Positions 47,014-55,889 of a stretch of DNA of 64,000 bases are shown in pieces. This stretch comes from Bradyrhizobium sp. WBOS07. GTDB lineage: Bacteria; Pseudomonadota; Alphaproteobacteria; Rhizobiales; Xanthobacteraceae. Below the pieces are notes generated by a model. The model did no database searches, was not told the DNA's origin, and saw only the letters and a program-made list of their open reading frames with translations. Both the position numbers and the translations under genes were made by a program. Position 1 is the stretch's first letter. Every line of letters begins with the position of its first letter. The DNA lies in NCBI RefSeq assembly GCF_024585165.1, contig NZ_CP029008.1, positions 3,100,001 through 3,164,000 of the forward strand. The letters run 5' to 3'.

Positions 47014-47056
47014 CTAAAGCATGATCGGGATAATTGCGCAGCGGTTTTCCGAATAG
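47014..47056. repeat. Degenerate GCATGATC repeat
   Basis: AAAGCATGATCGGGATAAT then TGCGCAGCGGTTTTCCGA; a related but decayed copy of the 32757-32804 element. The rest of the 46966-47269 gap holds nothing I recognise. Confidence 0.6.
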
Positions 47057-47269
47057 ATCTGCGGGCCAACTCTGATTCGCAACGACCGGCCCCGCCGCAT
47101 CATCAGGCCGTCATGACGGCGTCACGCACAAGTCGGGACAATTACGGCTCACGGCGACAACCCTCCGCGGCCGGCCGGCAAACTGCCGCGTTGCGCGTTG
47201 CGAGACGCTTTGGCATAAATGCCGGACCGGTTACGCCATTGGGCGATGGCGGCCGGCCCGTGGGACGTT

Positions 47270-47623
47270 ATGAAGAACGGCCTTTATTCGATTCACGTGA
47301 CCCTGCTCGATGGTCGAGCCGGCAAGGGTAGCGGCGTGATCCTTTTTCGCGACGGCAAGATTCTTGGCGGCGATGCCTACCTCTATTACACCGGCAGCTA
47401 CGTGGTGAAGGACGACACCACCTTCAAAGGCGAGGTGCTGGTGCAGCGGCACACCTCGCCGCGGGGTGACGACAATCCGCTGTTCGGCGGCCCAGCCCCG
47501 GTCGGCATCGGTGTCAGCGGCACCTACACCGACACGCGCGCGGAGATGACGGGCACGGCGCTGGTCGGCAAGGCCAGCCTGATCTTCGGCGCGACCCTGC
47601 ACAAGCTCGCTGACGTCGACTAG
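47270..47623 (+). CDS. GrlR-like small regulator
   Basis: 117 aa: KNGLYSIHVTLLDGRAGKGSGVILF, DGKILGGDAYLYYTGSY, FKGEVLVQRHT, GVSGTYTDTRAEMTGTALVGKA. Pattern of the GrlR family (named after the T3SS negative regulator of attaching/effacing E. coli), common in rhizobia outside any T3SS. Start at ATG 47270. Its stop codon abuts the stop codon of the convergent sensor kinase gene with no base between (TAGCTA). No T3SS genes in the window. Confidence 0.8.
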   Translation: MKNGLYSIHVTLLDGRAGKGSGVILFRDGKILGGDAYLYYTGSYVVKDDTTFKGEVLVQRHTSPRGDDNPLFGGPAPVGIGVSGTYTDTRAEMTGTALVGKASLIFGATLHKLADVD

Positions 47624-50311
47624 CTATTCGGCCGCCTGCTCCAGCGGCGCCACGCGAGGCAAGATCATCTGGATGCGCGTGCCGCCGCCCGGCTCGGAAT
47701 CGAGATCGAGCCGCCCGCCGAGCCGGTTGGTGACGATGCTGTACACGATGTGCAATCCGAGGCCGGTGCCGCCCTGGTCGCGCCGCGTTGTGAAGAACGG
47801 ATCGAAGGCGCGGCGGCGAACGTCGAGCGACATGCCGCAGCCATTGTCGGAGAAGATGATCTCGACATTGTCCTTGCCGGACTCCCGCACCTGGATGTCG
47901 ATCGTTCCCGGCCGGCCGTCCGGGAAGGCGTGCGCCACCGAGTTGAGGAACAGATTGGTCAGCACCTGGCCATAGGGGCCCGGATAGCTGTTCATGGCGA
48001 GATCGGGCTGGCACTCGACATTGAGCGTCAGATTGTGCTTGCGCAGGCCTGGTCGCAGGCTCATCACCACCTGCTCGGTGAGGTCGCCGAGATCGAACGT
48101 GCGCTGGTCCGAATAGTTGCGGTCGGCGGCGACCTGCTTGAACGACTGGATCAGCTCGGCGGCGCGGTTGAGATTGGAAACGAGCTGCGAGGACGCATCG
48201 CGGCTGGTGCTGAGGAAATCGTTGAGCGTGGAGCGGCGGAGCTCGCCGCGCTCGACCTCGGCGGTGAACATCGCGGTCTTGCGCTCCAGCGCGGAGGCGA
48301 CGGTGAGGCTGATGCCGACGGGATTGTTGACCTCGTGGGCGACGCCGGCAACGAGGCGCCCGAGCGCGGCGAGCTTCTCGGCCTCGATCAGCGAGGCCTG
48401 GGTCTCGCGCAGATTGCGCAGCGCCGTCTCGGCGGCTTCCTTGGCCTTGCGCATCTCCTGCTCGCCGCGCTTGCGCTCGCCGATGTCGAGCGCGACGGTC
48501 ACGATGCGCTCGATCTCGCCCTCGGCATCGAGCAGCGGCAGCTTGTTGACGAGCCATTGCCGCATGTTGCCGGAGACGTCCTTGTACTCCTCCTCGTAGA
48601 AGCCGAGCCCCTTCCGCAGCGCCAGCACGCGCTTGTCGTTCTCGTCGGTCTTGGCCGCGCCATAGCGCGACATCAGGTCCGCCGTGGTGCGGCCGAGCGC
48701 ATCGCCGGGCTCGATGCCGAAGATGCCGGCCATGTAGCGGTTCATCAGCACGTAGCGCAGGTCGCGGTCCTTGACATTGATCACCGCCGGAACGGTGTCG
48801 ATGACCTGCTGGAGCAGGCGCCGGCCTTCGGCGATGGCGTCTTCCGCCCGCTTCTGGTCGGTGATGTCGCGCAGCGTGCCCTCGTAGCGGACGATGTTGC
48901 CCGCCTCGTCCCGCACGCCGGTGGCGCTGTCGGAAAGCCACAGGATGTCGCCGCTGCGCTGGCGCACCTGATACTCGAATTCGCGCACCATGCCGTCACG
49001 CGCCATCAGCCGCTGGTATTCGGCGCGCGCCTCGGGATGGACGTAGATCGTGTGGGCGATGTCGTTGATGCTGGCGATGAGGTGCTGCGGGCTGTCGTAG
49101 CCCATCATCCGCGCCAGCGCCGGATTGGCGTTGAGGAGCTCGCCGGCCGGAGTCGTCACGTAGATGCCGTCGATCGAGCCCTCGAACAGCTTCCGGTAGC
49201 TCTCTTCGGCGAGGCGCTGCTCGGTGAGCGCGTGCACCGCCGCCTCGCGTGCCGTGTCGGCCTCCTCCAGCGCGCGGCGGAAGACTTCGGCGGCCCGCGC
49301 GATGTCGCCGATCTCGTTGTCGAGGTCGGCCGACGGGATCGAGGTGTCTTTCCGGCCCGCCGCAAGCGCGCGGATGGAGCGTGCGATCTGAGCGAGCGGA
49401 CGAACCGTCCGCCGCACCACGAAGCCGGCCGCGAGAATGCCGATCAGAACGCCGATGCTGCCGAGCACGATGCTCTGCCATCGCGCCTCCGTCAGCGTGC
49501 GGGCAAAGTCGCGCGACAGCACATGGCCGCGCCGGTCGCTGACTTCGCGCAGCAATTCGGTGACGCGGCCGATCAGCCGCCCCTCGGTTCCCAGCACCTC
49601 GCGGTCGATATCGGCGATCTGCCGCTCGCGGACGGCCACCGCCATGATGGCTTCGGCATAGTCGTTCACCGCTTCCTTCAGCCTGGCATCGCCGATGTCC
49701 AGTGCCCGCATGTTCTGGGCGGCCTGCTCCGCGGCGGACGGGTTGCGCGCGAGCAGCCCGAGCGCGATGCGGCTCTGGGTCTCCGACAGGCGCGAGGCCA
49801 GCTCCCGATCGGCGGTGCCGGAGACCGCCGCATCGAACCGTTCGCGCAAAGGCGGCAGGCCGGCGAGCAGCTGGGCGCGGCGGTCGATCAGGGTCGAGAT
49901 CCGCTCGAGGCCGGTCCGATAGGTCGCGAGGCGCTCGGTGACCCCGTCGATCATGTCCTGCTGCTCGGGCGCGAGCTCGATACGGGTCTTTTTCAGGATG
50001 TCGCTGAGCGTCGAGGCCGCCTCGCCCACCTGCTGGAACTGGATGCCGGCACCGGGATCGGTGACGAAGTCGCGCGCGGCGAGCCGCAGCTCGTTCATGC
50101 GGCGGTCAATGTCCTCGGCAAGGTCGCCGACGCTCTGGAGCCGCTGCAGCTCGGCGAAGGTCGTGTCGATGTGCCGGATCGCGATCACGCTCGCGGTCGA
50201 GGTGACGATGATCACCGCCAGCACCAACAGGAAGCTGCCGAAGGTGAGCTGGCCGATGGAGAGCGAGAAGGTTCGCTTTTTCTCAGGGATCGGCGTCAAT
50301 TCGGCGGACAT
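47624..50311 (-). CDS. Membrane-bound PAS/HAMP sensor histidine kinase
   Basis: 895 aa. TM1 (SFLLVLAVIIVTSTASVIAI), a roughly 230-residue four-helix-bundle-like periplasmic domain, TM2 (IVLGSIGVLIGILAAGFVV), HAMP (IARSIRALAAGRKDTS), two PAS domains (ending DITDQKR and DIGERKR), a coiled linker, HisKA with His659 (GVAHEVNNPVG) and HATPase_c (NLFLNSVAHAF, DNGCGM, FDPFFTTR, GTGLGLHI). No receiver domain. The kinase core is of the 'PAS + His-Glu-Val-Asn-Asn' type, which can sense redox or nitrogen status; ligand unknown. Monocistronic, abutting the GrlR-like gene tail to tail. Confidence 0.9.
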   Translation of the reverse strand: MSAELTPIPEKKRTFSLSIGQLTFGSFLLVLAVIIVTSTASVIAIRHIDTTFAELQRLQSVGDLAEDIDRRMNELRLAARDFVTDPGAGIQFQQVGEAASTLSDILKKTRIELAPEQQDMIDGVTERLATYRTGLERISTLIDRRAQLLAGLPPLRERFDAAVSGTADRELASRLSETQSRIALGLLARNPSAAEQAAQNMRALDIGDARLKEAVNDYAEAIMAVAVRERQIADIDREVLGTEGRLIGRVTELLREVSDRRGHVLSRDFARTLTEARWQSIVLGSIGVLIGILAAGFVVRRTVRPLAQIARSIRALAAGRKDTSIPSADLDNEIGDIARAAEVFRRALEEADTAREAAVHALTEQRLAEESYRKLFEGSIDGIYVTTPAGELLNANPALARMMGYDSPQHLIASINDIAHTIYVHPEARAEYQRLMARDGMVREFEYQVRQRSGDILWLSDSATGVRDEAGNIVRYEGTLRDITDQKRAEDAIAEGRRLLQQVIDTVPAVINVKDRDLRYVLMNRYMAGIFGIEPGDALGRTTADLMSRYGAAKTDENDKRVLALRKGLGFYEEEYKDVSGNMRQWLVNKLPLLDAEGEIERIVTVALDIGERKRGEQEMRKAKEAAETALRNLRETQASLIEAEKLAALGRLVAGVAHEVNNPVGISLTVASALERKTAMFTAEVERGELRRSTLNDFLSTSRDASSQLVSNLNRAAELIQSFKQVAADRNYSDQRTFDLGDLTEQVVMSLRPGLRKHNLTLNVECQPDLAMNSYPGPYGQVLTNLFLNSVAHAFPDGRPGTIDIQVRESGKDNVEIIFSDNGCGMSLDVRRRAFDPFFTTRRDQGGTGLGLHIVYSIVTNRLGGRLDLDSEPGGGTRIQMILPRVAPLEQAAE

Positions 50312-50431
50312 TGGGGTGATGAGAGGACCGAGCTATTGGAGGCCCAATATACGACGTATTGCCGCCCGGGGGGAACATGCCTCCGGAGGCCGATGATGCT
50401 TAATATCGCGGTCCCGGAGCCCCTTCCCGCC

Positions 50432-51346
50432 CTATGACGGTTTGACGCGCGCAAGCCGCCGGGCCGGGATCGTCATGGCGGCGACACCGAGGACGACGCA
50501 GGCCAGCCCAACCCAGGCGGTCCGGCTCAGGCTCTCGCCGAGGAAGGCGACGCTGATGGCCACGCCAATGGGCACCCGGAGATAGGCCTGCGCGGTGGTG
50601 CCGACCGAACCCAGGGTCTGGATCAGGCGGAAGTAGATCGCAAACGCCGCGGCCGTCGAGAACACGGCGAGCGCAAGCAACGCCAGCACGGAGCTCAGCG
50701 ACGGCGACAGCGTCCAGGGCTGCTCGACCACGAGCGAGGCCGGGATCAGGACGGCGGCCCCGGCCAGCAGCGAGCCGGCAGCCGGCGCCATCGGATCGAG
50801 GCGCCCAAAGCTGCGGCCGAAGATCGCGGCGCATGCGTAGCAGATGGTGGCGGCGACGATGGCGGCCTCTGCGAGGAGGCTGTCGCCGACGTCGTGGAAG
50901 GCATCGACGCCGACGATCAGCAGGATGCCGGCCATCCCCGCCACCACGCCGAACAGTTTCCGCGGAGGCGTCGCCTCGTGGCGGGTGACGACGGCCGTGA
51001 GCAGGAAGGTGAAGATCGGCCCGGCCGAGTTGAGGATGGTGGCGAGGGCGGCATCGACATGGCGCTCGCCCCAGGCGATCAGCGTCCAGGGGACGACGCT
51101 GTTGAGCACGGCCTGGAAGGCGAAGCGCCGCCAGGTCGCGGCGTCGCTGGGCATCCTGATGCCACGTGCCGCCATGACGCCGAGCAGCAGGAGGCCGGCG
51201 ATCGCGGTTCGCGCCGCGATCAGCGTGATCGGGGGAATGGTGGCAACGCCCAGCTTGATGAACGTGTAGGAGCCACCCCACAGCGTCGCAAGCGCGACCA
51301 GCAGCGCCAGCTCGACGGCGATGTGGGTGTCCTGCCTGACATTCAT
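50432..51346 (-). CDS. EamA/DMT-family transporter
   Basis: 304 aa from the ATG at 51346. Two EamA repeats with about ten helices: LALLVALATLWGGSYTFIKLG and LLAEAAIVAATICYACAAIFG. Contains an Ala-Trp-Gly-Glu-Arg motif (LIAWGERHVDAALATILNS). Solute unknown; YdcZ/RhaT-like exporter is likely. A second EamA transporter is at 40 kb. Confidence 0.87.
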   Translation of the reverse strand: MNVRQDTHIAVELALLVALATLWGGSYTFIKLGVATIPPITLIAARTAIAGLLLLGVMAARGIRMPSDAATWRRFAFQAVLNSVVPWTLIAWGERHVDAALATILNSAGPIFTFLLTAVVTRHEATPPRKLFGVVAGMAGILLIVGVDAFHDVGDSLLAEAAIVAATICYACAAIFGRSFGRLDPMAPAAGSLLAGAAVLIPASLVVEQPWTLSPSLSSVLALLALAVFSTAAAFAIYFRLIQTLGSVGTTAQAYLRVPIGVAISVAFLGESLSRTAWVGLACVVLGVAAMTIPARRLARVKPS

Positions 51347-51424
51347 CGACTGGCTCCGTCCTTCATGATGGACGGAACCTAGCGCGACCGCGGCCCTCAA
51401 TACTTCGGCAGACGTCGAAGTGTA

Positions 51425-52240
51425 TTAGCCGAGCGCCCCGACCTCGAACACCTCGCCGTCATAGCCGGCCTCGCGGGGAATACGGAGCTGACGGCCGGTA
51501 TCGGTCTTGGTCATGACCGGCATCACCGTAACGATGGACAGGCTGCGGGCGTGCTCCATCGCGGCCTGCACCGTCGGCTGCTTTGCCAGCCGGATCAGGT
51601 TGCGCGTGGTCGGGAACGGCAGCTTGAAGCGGCCGCTTTCGCCACCCTCCACCGCCTCGCGCGGCGAGACCCAGATCGAGTCGGTGGACTCCCGGCCGTC
51701 ATGGGCGCCGAGTTGGTCCGGCGGTGCGGCTGCCAGGAAGAACCAGGTGTCGAAACGCTTCGGCATGCCCTCCGGCGTGATCCAGTGCGCGTAAGGCACC
51801 AGCGTGTCGAGCGCCAGCTGAAGCTTGTTGTCGGCCAGAATGTTCAGGAAGCTGATCTTGTGCTCGTTGAGCGGGATGCGGTGCGCGTCGGCGATCTCGC
51901 CGGCACGCCTGGCATCGACGGGAGCGCCCGTGTCCCTGGATCGCGCCAGCAGGATGCCGCTCTCCTCGAATGTCTCGCGGATCGCGGCAATACGGAAACC
52001 GCGGTCCGCCTCGCTCAAGCCCTCGCCGCCCGAATAGAGGTCCGCATGGGCCACGATCTCGTTGTCGCCGGCATCGACGCTGCCGCCGGGAAACACCAGC
52101 GCGCCCGAGTTGAACTCGATCTGATGATGGCGAACCATCATGAAGACCTCGATCTCGCCGCGGCTGTTGCCGCCGGCCTCTGCGCCATCGCGCAGCAGGA
52201 GGATCGTCGAGGCCGGGCGTGATGCTGATGTCTCGGCCAT
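51425..52240 (-). CDS. NUDIX hydrolase-family protein
   Basis: 271 aa. NUDIX box in the form GFRIAAIRETFEESGIL (REtfEEsG core), upstream EFNSGALVFPGGSVD is the usual pre-box strand. Longer than single-domain NUDIX enzymes, with a C-terminal extension (KLPFPTTRNLIRLAKQ) that resembles RNPP-type or ADP-ribose-type members of Rhizobiales. Hydrolyses a nucleoside diphosphate linked to another moiety; the substrate is unknown. Starts five bases after the downstream-strand stop of the DHDPS-like gene, so the two are probably co-transcribed. Confidence 0.85.
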   Translation of the reverse strand: MAETSASRPASTILLLRDGAEAGGNSRGEIEVFMMVRHHQIEFNSGALVFPGGSVDAGDNEIVAHADLYSGGEGLSEADRGFRIAAIRETFEESGILLARSRDTGAPVDARRAGEIADAHRIPLNEHKISFLNILADNKLQLALDTLVPYAHWITPEGMPKRFDTWFFLAAAPPDQLGAHDGRESTDSIWVSPREAVEGGESGRFKLPFPTTRNLIRLAKQPTVQAAMEHARSLSIVTVMPVMTKTDTGRQLRIPREAGYDGEVFEVGALG

Positions 52241-52244
52241 GCAA

Positions 52245-53198
52245 CTAGCCTGCGGCGCTGGATTGCGGGCCGAGATTGGCGCGCTTGTCGAAACGGGCGA
52301 CGCGCGACAAGAGATAGTCGACCTCGGCCTTCGCCGTCGCCGTGATCGTCGCGCCAGGCTTGCGCTGCGCGCTGGAGGCGATGATGCCGCGCTTCTGCAG
52401 CACGTATTTGCGCACGGTCAGGCCGACGCCGGGCTGTTGCTCGTAGCGGATCAGCGGCAGATGGGCGTCGAAGATGTCATGCGCGGCATCGCGCTTGCCG
52501 GCCATGGAGAGGTTGACGACGTCGATCAGGAGTTCCGGGAAGGCGTAGCCGGTCATGGCGCCGTCGGCGCCACGCTCCATTTCGAAGTCTAGGAAGGTGC
52601 CGCCATTGCCGCAGAGGATCGACAGCGGACGGAGCGAGCCGTCCTTCTGGAAGCCGCGCAGCGTCGAGATCTTCTCCAGGCCCGGCCAGTCCTCGTGCTT
52701 GAGCATCACGCAGTTCGGATTGTCCATGACGATCTTGCGGATCACGGACGGTGTGAACACCACCTGCAAGGTGAGCGGATAATCCTGGAGCACCCAGGGC
52801 ACGTCGGGGCCGATCGCCTCGGCCGCCTGCTTGAAGTAGCCGATGATCTGGTCGTCGGTGCGCAAGCTCGGCGGCGGCGCGATCATCACGCCGGCGGCGC
52901 CTGCGTCCATCGAAGCCTTGGCCAGCGAGCGCATGGTGGCAAAGCCCGGCGCAGAGACGCCGACGATGACCTGCATCTTCTTCGCGCGCTTGACGTAGCG
53001 CACCGCCACCTGCTCGGCCTCGGCAGCATCGAGCTTCGGGGCCTCGCCGAGGATGCCCAGCACCGTGACGCCGTCGCAGCCGACTTCCTCGTAGAAGTCG
53101 GTCAAGCGGTCGATCGAGCGCTCGTCGATGCGGCCGTCGTCATGGAACGGCGTCGGCGCGATTGCGAAAGTGCCCTTGGCGTCGGCGGTGAGTTTCAT
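52245..53198 (-). CDS. Dihydrodipicolinate synthase-family aldolase
   Basis: 317 aa class I aldolase. Catalytic Tyr140 (LQDYPLT) and Schiff-base Lys167 (CVMLKHEDWPG), with GILGEAPKL at the place of the pyruvate-binding GTTGE loop. The DapA-type fold splits or joins pyruvate-containing 2-keto compounds (KDG aldolase, 4-hydroxy-2-oxoglutarate aldolase, trans-o-hydroxybenzylidenepyruvate hydratase-aldolase, DapA), and this member, without the full DapA loop, is more likely catabolic. Upstream gene of a pair with the NUDIX gene. Confidence 0.85.
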   Translation of the reverse strand: MKLTADAKGTFAIAPTPFHDDGRIDERSIDRLTDFYEEVGCDGVTVLGILGEAPKLDAAEAEQVAVRYVKRAKKMQVIVGVSAPGFATMRSLAKASMDAGAAGVMIAPPPSLRTDDQIIGYFKQAAEAIGPDVPWVLQDYPLTLQVVFTPSVIRKIVMDNPNCVMLKHEDWPGLEKISTLRGFQKDGSLRPLSILCGNGGTFLDFEMERGADGAMTGYAFPELLIDVVNLSMAGKRDAAHDIFDAHLPLIRYEQQPGVGLTVRKYVLQKRGIIASSAQRKPGATITATAKAEVDYLLSRVARFDKRANLGPQSSAAG

Positions 53199-53220
53199 CA
53201 GTCTCGTCTTTCTCTGCTCG

Positions 53221-53340
53221 TCATTCCGGGATGGCCCGAAGGGACAGGCCCGGAATCCATAACCACAAGTCGGGGTTATGGATTCTCAGATACGCAATTG
53301 CGTATCATAGCTCGCGACTTCGTCGCGCCCCGGAATGACA
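53221..53340. repeat. Intergenic palindrome (TCATTCCGGGA...CCCCGGAATGA), copy 2
   Basis: TCATTCCGGGATGGCCCG at the left and GTCGCGCCCCGGAATGACA at the right; internal hairpins GGGTTATGGATT/..., GCAATTGCG. Related to 36151-36230. Between the SDR and DHDPS-like genes. Confidence 0.8.
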
Positions 53341-53346
53341 GTGTAG

Positions 53347-54225
53347 CTAAAACCGCCGCGCGCCCATCTTGATCTGCTCCTCGGAGAAGAAGATCTCCTT
53401 GGCGTGATCGACGATGTCCTGGGCGTTCCAGCCCGAATGCGGCGGTTTCCAGCCTTCCATCTCCATCATCCGCATTTCGCGCACGCCGCGGGGCCCGGAC
53501 ACGCCCAGCACCTTGCCGGTCTGGTCGCCCGACAAATCGCTGACCATGTATAGCACGGCCGGCGCGATGCCGTCCGGCCCCAGCGCCGCCCCCGGGTTCT
53601 CCTTATAGCGGGGCAGGTCTGCGGTCATACGGGTCAGGGCGCCCGGGGCCAGGGTCCAGACCCGGATGTTGTACTTGCGGCCCTCGATCGCCAGCACGTT
53701 GGACAGGCCCCAGATGCCGCCCTTGGCCGCACCGTAGTTGCTTTGGCCGAAATTGCCGATCAGCCCGGATGTCGAGGAGGTATTGACGATGACGCCACCG
53801 CCGTTTTCCCGCATCCAGCGAAACACCGGCAGGGTGCAACAAAAGGTGCCCTTGAGATGAACCTTGATGACCTTGTCCCAGTCGGCCTCGGAGGCCTTGG
53901 CGAAGGTCTGGTCGCGCAAAATGCCGGCATTGTTGACGAGGATGTCGGCACGGCCGAAATGCTTGATGGCGTCGTCGAACACCGACTGGCCACCTTCCAT
54001 GGTGGAGATATCGGCGCCGTTGGCGACCGCCTTGCCGCCCTCGGCCTTGATCGCGTCCACGACCTGCTGCGCCATGGACTTGTCGGCGCCGGAACCGTCA
54101 CGGGGCCCGCCGAGGTCGTTGACGACCACCGAGGCCCCCTCCCGCGCGAACAGTTTTGCGTAGGCCTCGCCGAGCCCCCCGCCCGCACCGGTGATCAGCG
54201 CAACCTTGCCGTCGAGCAGTCCCAT
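53347..54225 (-). CDS. MFE-type SDR, (3R)-hydroxyacyl-CoA dehydrogenase-like
   Basis: 292 aa from the ATG at 54225, preceded by GGGAGAAG. Cofactor motif TGAGGGLG at 12-19, VVNDLGGP, NNAG at 98-101, catalytic Ser151, Tyr164 and Lys168 (SNYGAAKGG). The NDLGGPRDG segment is typical of the SDR domain of peroxisomal multifunctional enzyme 2, which oxidises (3R)-hydroxyacyl-CoA; the MaoC-type hydratase gene upstream on the same strand provides the preceding step. Downstream of MaoC with a palindromic element between. Confidence 0.88.
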   Translation of the reverse strand: MGLLDGKVALITGAGGGLGEAYAKLFAREGASVVVNDLGGPRDGSGADKSMAQQVVDAIKAEGGKAVANGADISTMEGGQSVFDDAIKHFGRADILVNNAGILRDQTFAKASEADWDKVIKVHLKGTFCCTLPVFRWMRENGGGVIVNTSSTSGLIGNFGQSNYGAAKGGIWGLSNVLAIEGRKYNIRVWTLAPGALTRMTADLPRYKENPGAALGPDGIAPAVLYMVSDLSGDQTGKVLGVSGPRGVREMRMMEMEGWKPPHSGWNAQDIVDHAKEIFFSEEQIKMGARRF

Positions 54226-54258
54226 GGTGGCTTCTCCCTGTTTGTTTTTATTTTTTGC

Positions 54259-54410
54259 GTGTCCCGGACGCGATGCAGCGTGAAACGCTGCGTCGCAGAG
54301 CCGGGACCCAGTTCTTTCTTCGCCTGGGCTTTCTGGGCCCCGGACGCAGCGCACCGCACTGGACGATGCTTCGCATCGCCAGGGGCGTTGCGCTGCGTCC
54401 GGGGCACGAG
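54259..54410. repeat. Palindromic intergenic element, copy 3
   Basis: CGTGTCCCGGACGCGATGCAGCG at the left and CGCTGCGTCCGGGGCACGAG at the right, inner GAGCCGGGACCCAG. Same family as 2939-3079, 34234-34370 and 57170-57302. Between the SDR and MaoC genes of a presumed operon. Confidence 0.85.
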
Positions 54411-54417
54411 ATCGTCC

Positions 54418-55278
54418 CTAACCCAGCACGGTCTTGCCGTTCTTGATCACGGTGACGCCGCGGGACTTCACCTTGGCCTCGAACGAGATCGTGTTGCCGT
54501 CCTTCCAGAGATCCATGGTCACGGTCTCGCCGGGATAGACCGGCGAAGAGAACCGCGCGACGTGCTGGCGGAACGCGCTGGCGTCGTAGTCGGCATAGGT
54601 CTGCAGCACACCGCGGCAGGTGATGCCGTAGGTGCACATGCCGTGCAGGATCGGGCGCGGGAAGCCGGCCTTCTTTGCGAACTCCGGATCGGAGTGCAGC
54701 GGGTTGCGATCGCCGCAGAGACGATAGACCAGCGCCTGATCGGGGCGCGTCGTGATGTCGATGGTCTTGTCGGGCGCACGGGAGGGGATCTTGTGCGGGT
54801 CGGGCTGGGTCAGGTTCGGCCCGCCGAAGCCGCCGTCGCCGCGGGCGAAGCGCGAGGCGACCAGCGTTGCCAGCTTCTCGCCTTTCTCGTTCTTCAGCAC
54901 GGTCTGGTGCACGATGACAACGCCCTTGTCCTTGCCCTTGTCGTAGATCTCGAGCACGGAGGAATCGGCGGTGATGTTCGCAGCCACCGGCAGCGGCTGG
55001 TGGAAGGTGATGTCGCGCTCGCCGTCGACCACCATGACGCGGTTGAGGTTCATCTCGCCCGGGCCCGAGCCCCAGGCCGCGACCGAAGCGAAGGTCGGCA
55101 CCACCTTGAGCGGCCGCGGCGTGAACGTGCCCTCGTTGACGAACGCGAGCTCGTTCTCGTCCATGGGATCGGCGCCGAGCCCGATGCCGTAGGCATAGAG
55201 CATCACTTCGCGGTCGGTGTAGGCGTATTTCTGGCCGATGTTCTTGAGGGATTTGAGCTCGTCGTATCTGGCGGACAT
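54418..55278 (-). CDS. MaoC-family (R)-specific enoyl-CoA hydratase 2
   Basis: 286 aa double-hotdog protein as in the hydratase half of MFE-2. The active-site motif GDRNPLHSDP gives catalytic Asp190 and His195, followed by RPILHGMCTYG. Converts trans-2-enoyl-CoA to (3R)-hydroxyacyl-CoA, matching the SDR downstream. Lies in the minus-strand run SDR / MaoC / DUF35 / thiolase. Confidence 0.92.
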   Translation of the reverse strand: MSARYDELKSLKNIGQKYAYTDREVMLYAYGIGLGADPMDENELAFVNEGTFTPRPLKVVPTFASVAAWGSGPGEMNLNRVMVVDGERDITFHQPLPVAANITADSSVLEIYDKGKDKGVVIVHQTVLKNEKGEKLATLVASRFARGDGGFGGPNLTQPDPHKIPSRAPDKTIDITTRPDQALVYRLCGDRNPLHSDPEFAKKAGFPRPILHGMCTYGITCRGVLQTYADYDASAFRQHVARFSSPVYPGETVTMDLWKDGNTISFEAKVKSRGVTVIKNGKTVLG

Positions 55279-55333
55279 CTTTTCTGTTTCCTCTCCGGCA
55301 AATTTCTCAGCAAGCGCCGGCGCTCGTTAATGT

Positions 55334-55482
55334 GCCCTCTCCCCTTGTGGGAGCGGGCTGCACCGCCCTTGCAATAAACTCACTGGGGTGAGGGGTTAGC
55401 TCCGCAGTGACACTTCTCGTGTGGAGAGAGACCCCTCACCCGGCAGCCTTCGGCTGCCACCCTCTCCCACAAGGGGAGAGGG
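55334..55482. repeat. Intergenic CCCTCTCCCC/GGGGAGAGGG repeat
   Basis: CCCTCTCCCCTTGTGGGAG at the left, CTCCCACAAGGGGAGAGGG at the right, inner TCACTGGGGTGAGGGGT / ACCCCTCACCC. A common proteobacterial intergenic palindrome. Between MaoC and DUF35 genes. Confidence 0.85.
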
Positions 55483-55499
55483 TTACATCGCGCTTCGCA

Positions 55500-55889
55500 T
55501 CAAGCAGGCGTGAAGAACGGCAGCGGCGCGCCGTCGGTTGGCTTGAACACCACCTTCACCTTCTGGCCGATCTTGAGCTTCTCGAGATCGCAATCGACGA
55601 AATTGGTCTGCACCGACGGACCCTCCTTCAGCGTGACGTAGCCGATGGCGTAGGGACCGGTCGGCGACTTCCGCATCAGGCTCCAGGTATAGATCGTGCC
55701 CTCGCCCGACGCCTCTTCCCACACCGTCTTGTCGGAGTAGCAGAACGGACAGATCGAGCGCGGGAAGTAGTGCGCCTCGCCGCAGGCGGTGCAGCGCTTG
55801 ATCATGAACTTGCCTTGCTTGGCCGCATCCCAGAACGCAGCGGTCTCAGGATTGGTCACCGGGGCCGGATATTTCTTCGTCTCGCTCAT
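55500..55889 (-). CDS. DUF35/OB-fold Zn-ribbon acyl-CoA-binding partner
   Basis: 129 aa. Zinc ribbon Cys33, Cys36, Cys47, Cys50 (CTACG, CPFC) and an OB-fold (GTIYTWSLMRKSPTGPYAIGYVTL in parts). DUF35 proteins stabilise SCP-x thiolases and related aldolases. Its ATG shares one base with the stop of the thiolase gene upstream (TGATG), so the two are coupled. Confidence 0.92.
   Translation of the reverse strand: MSETKKYPAPVTNPETAAFWDAAKQGKFMIKRCTACGEAHYFPRSICPFCYSDKTVWEEASGEGTIYTWSLMRKSPTGPYAIGYVTLKEGPSVQTNFVDCDLEKLKIGQKVKVVFKPTDGAPLPFFTPA

Noticed and set aside
47750..50437. 895-codon frame on the plus strand opposite the PAS/HAMP kinase
   Set aside because: Composition is that of an antisense shadow in GC-rich DNA and shows no domains.
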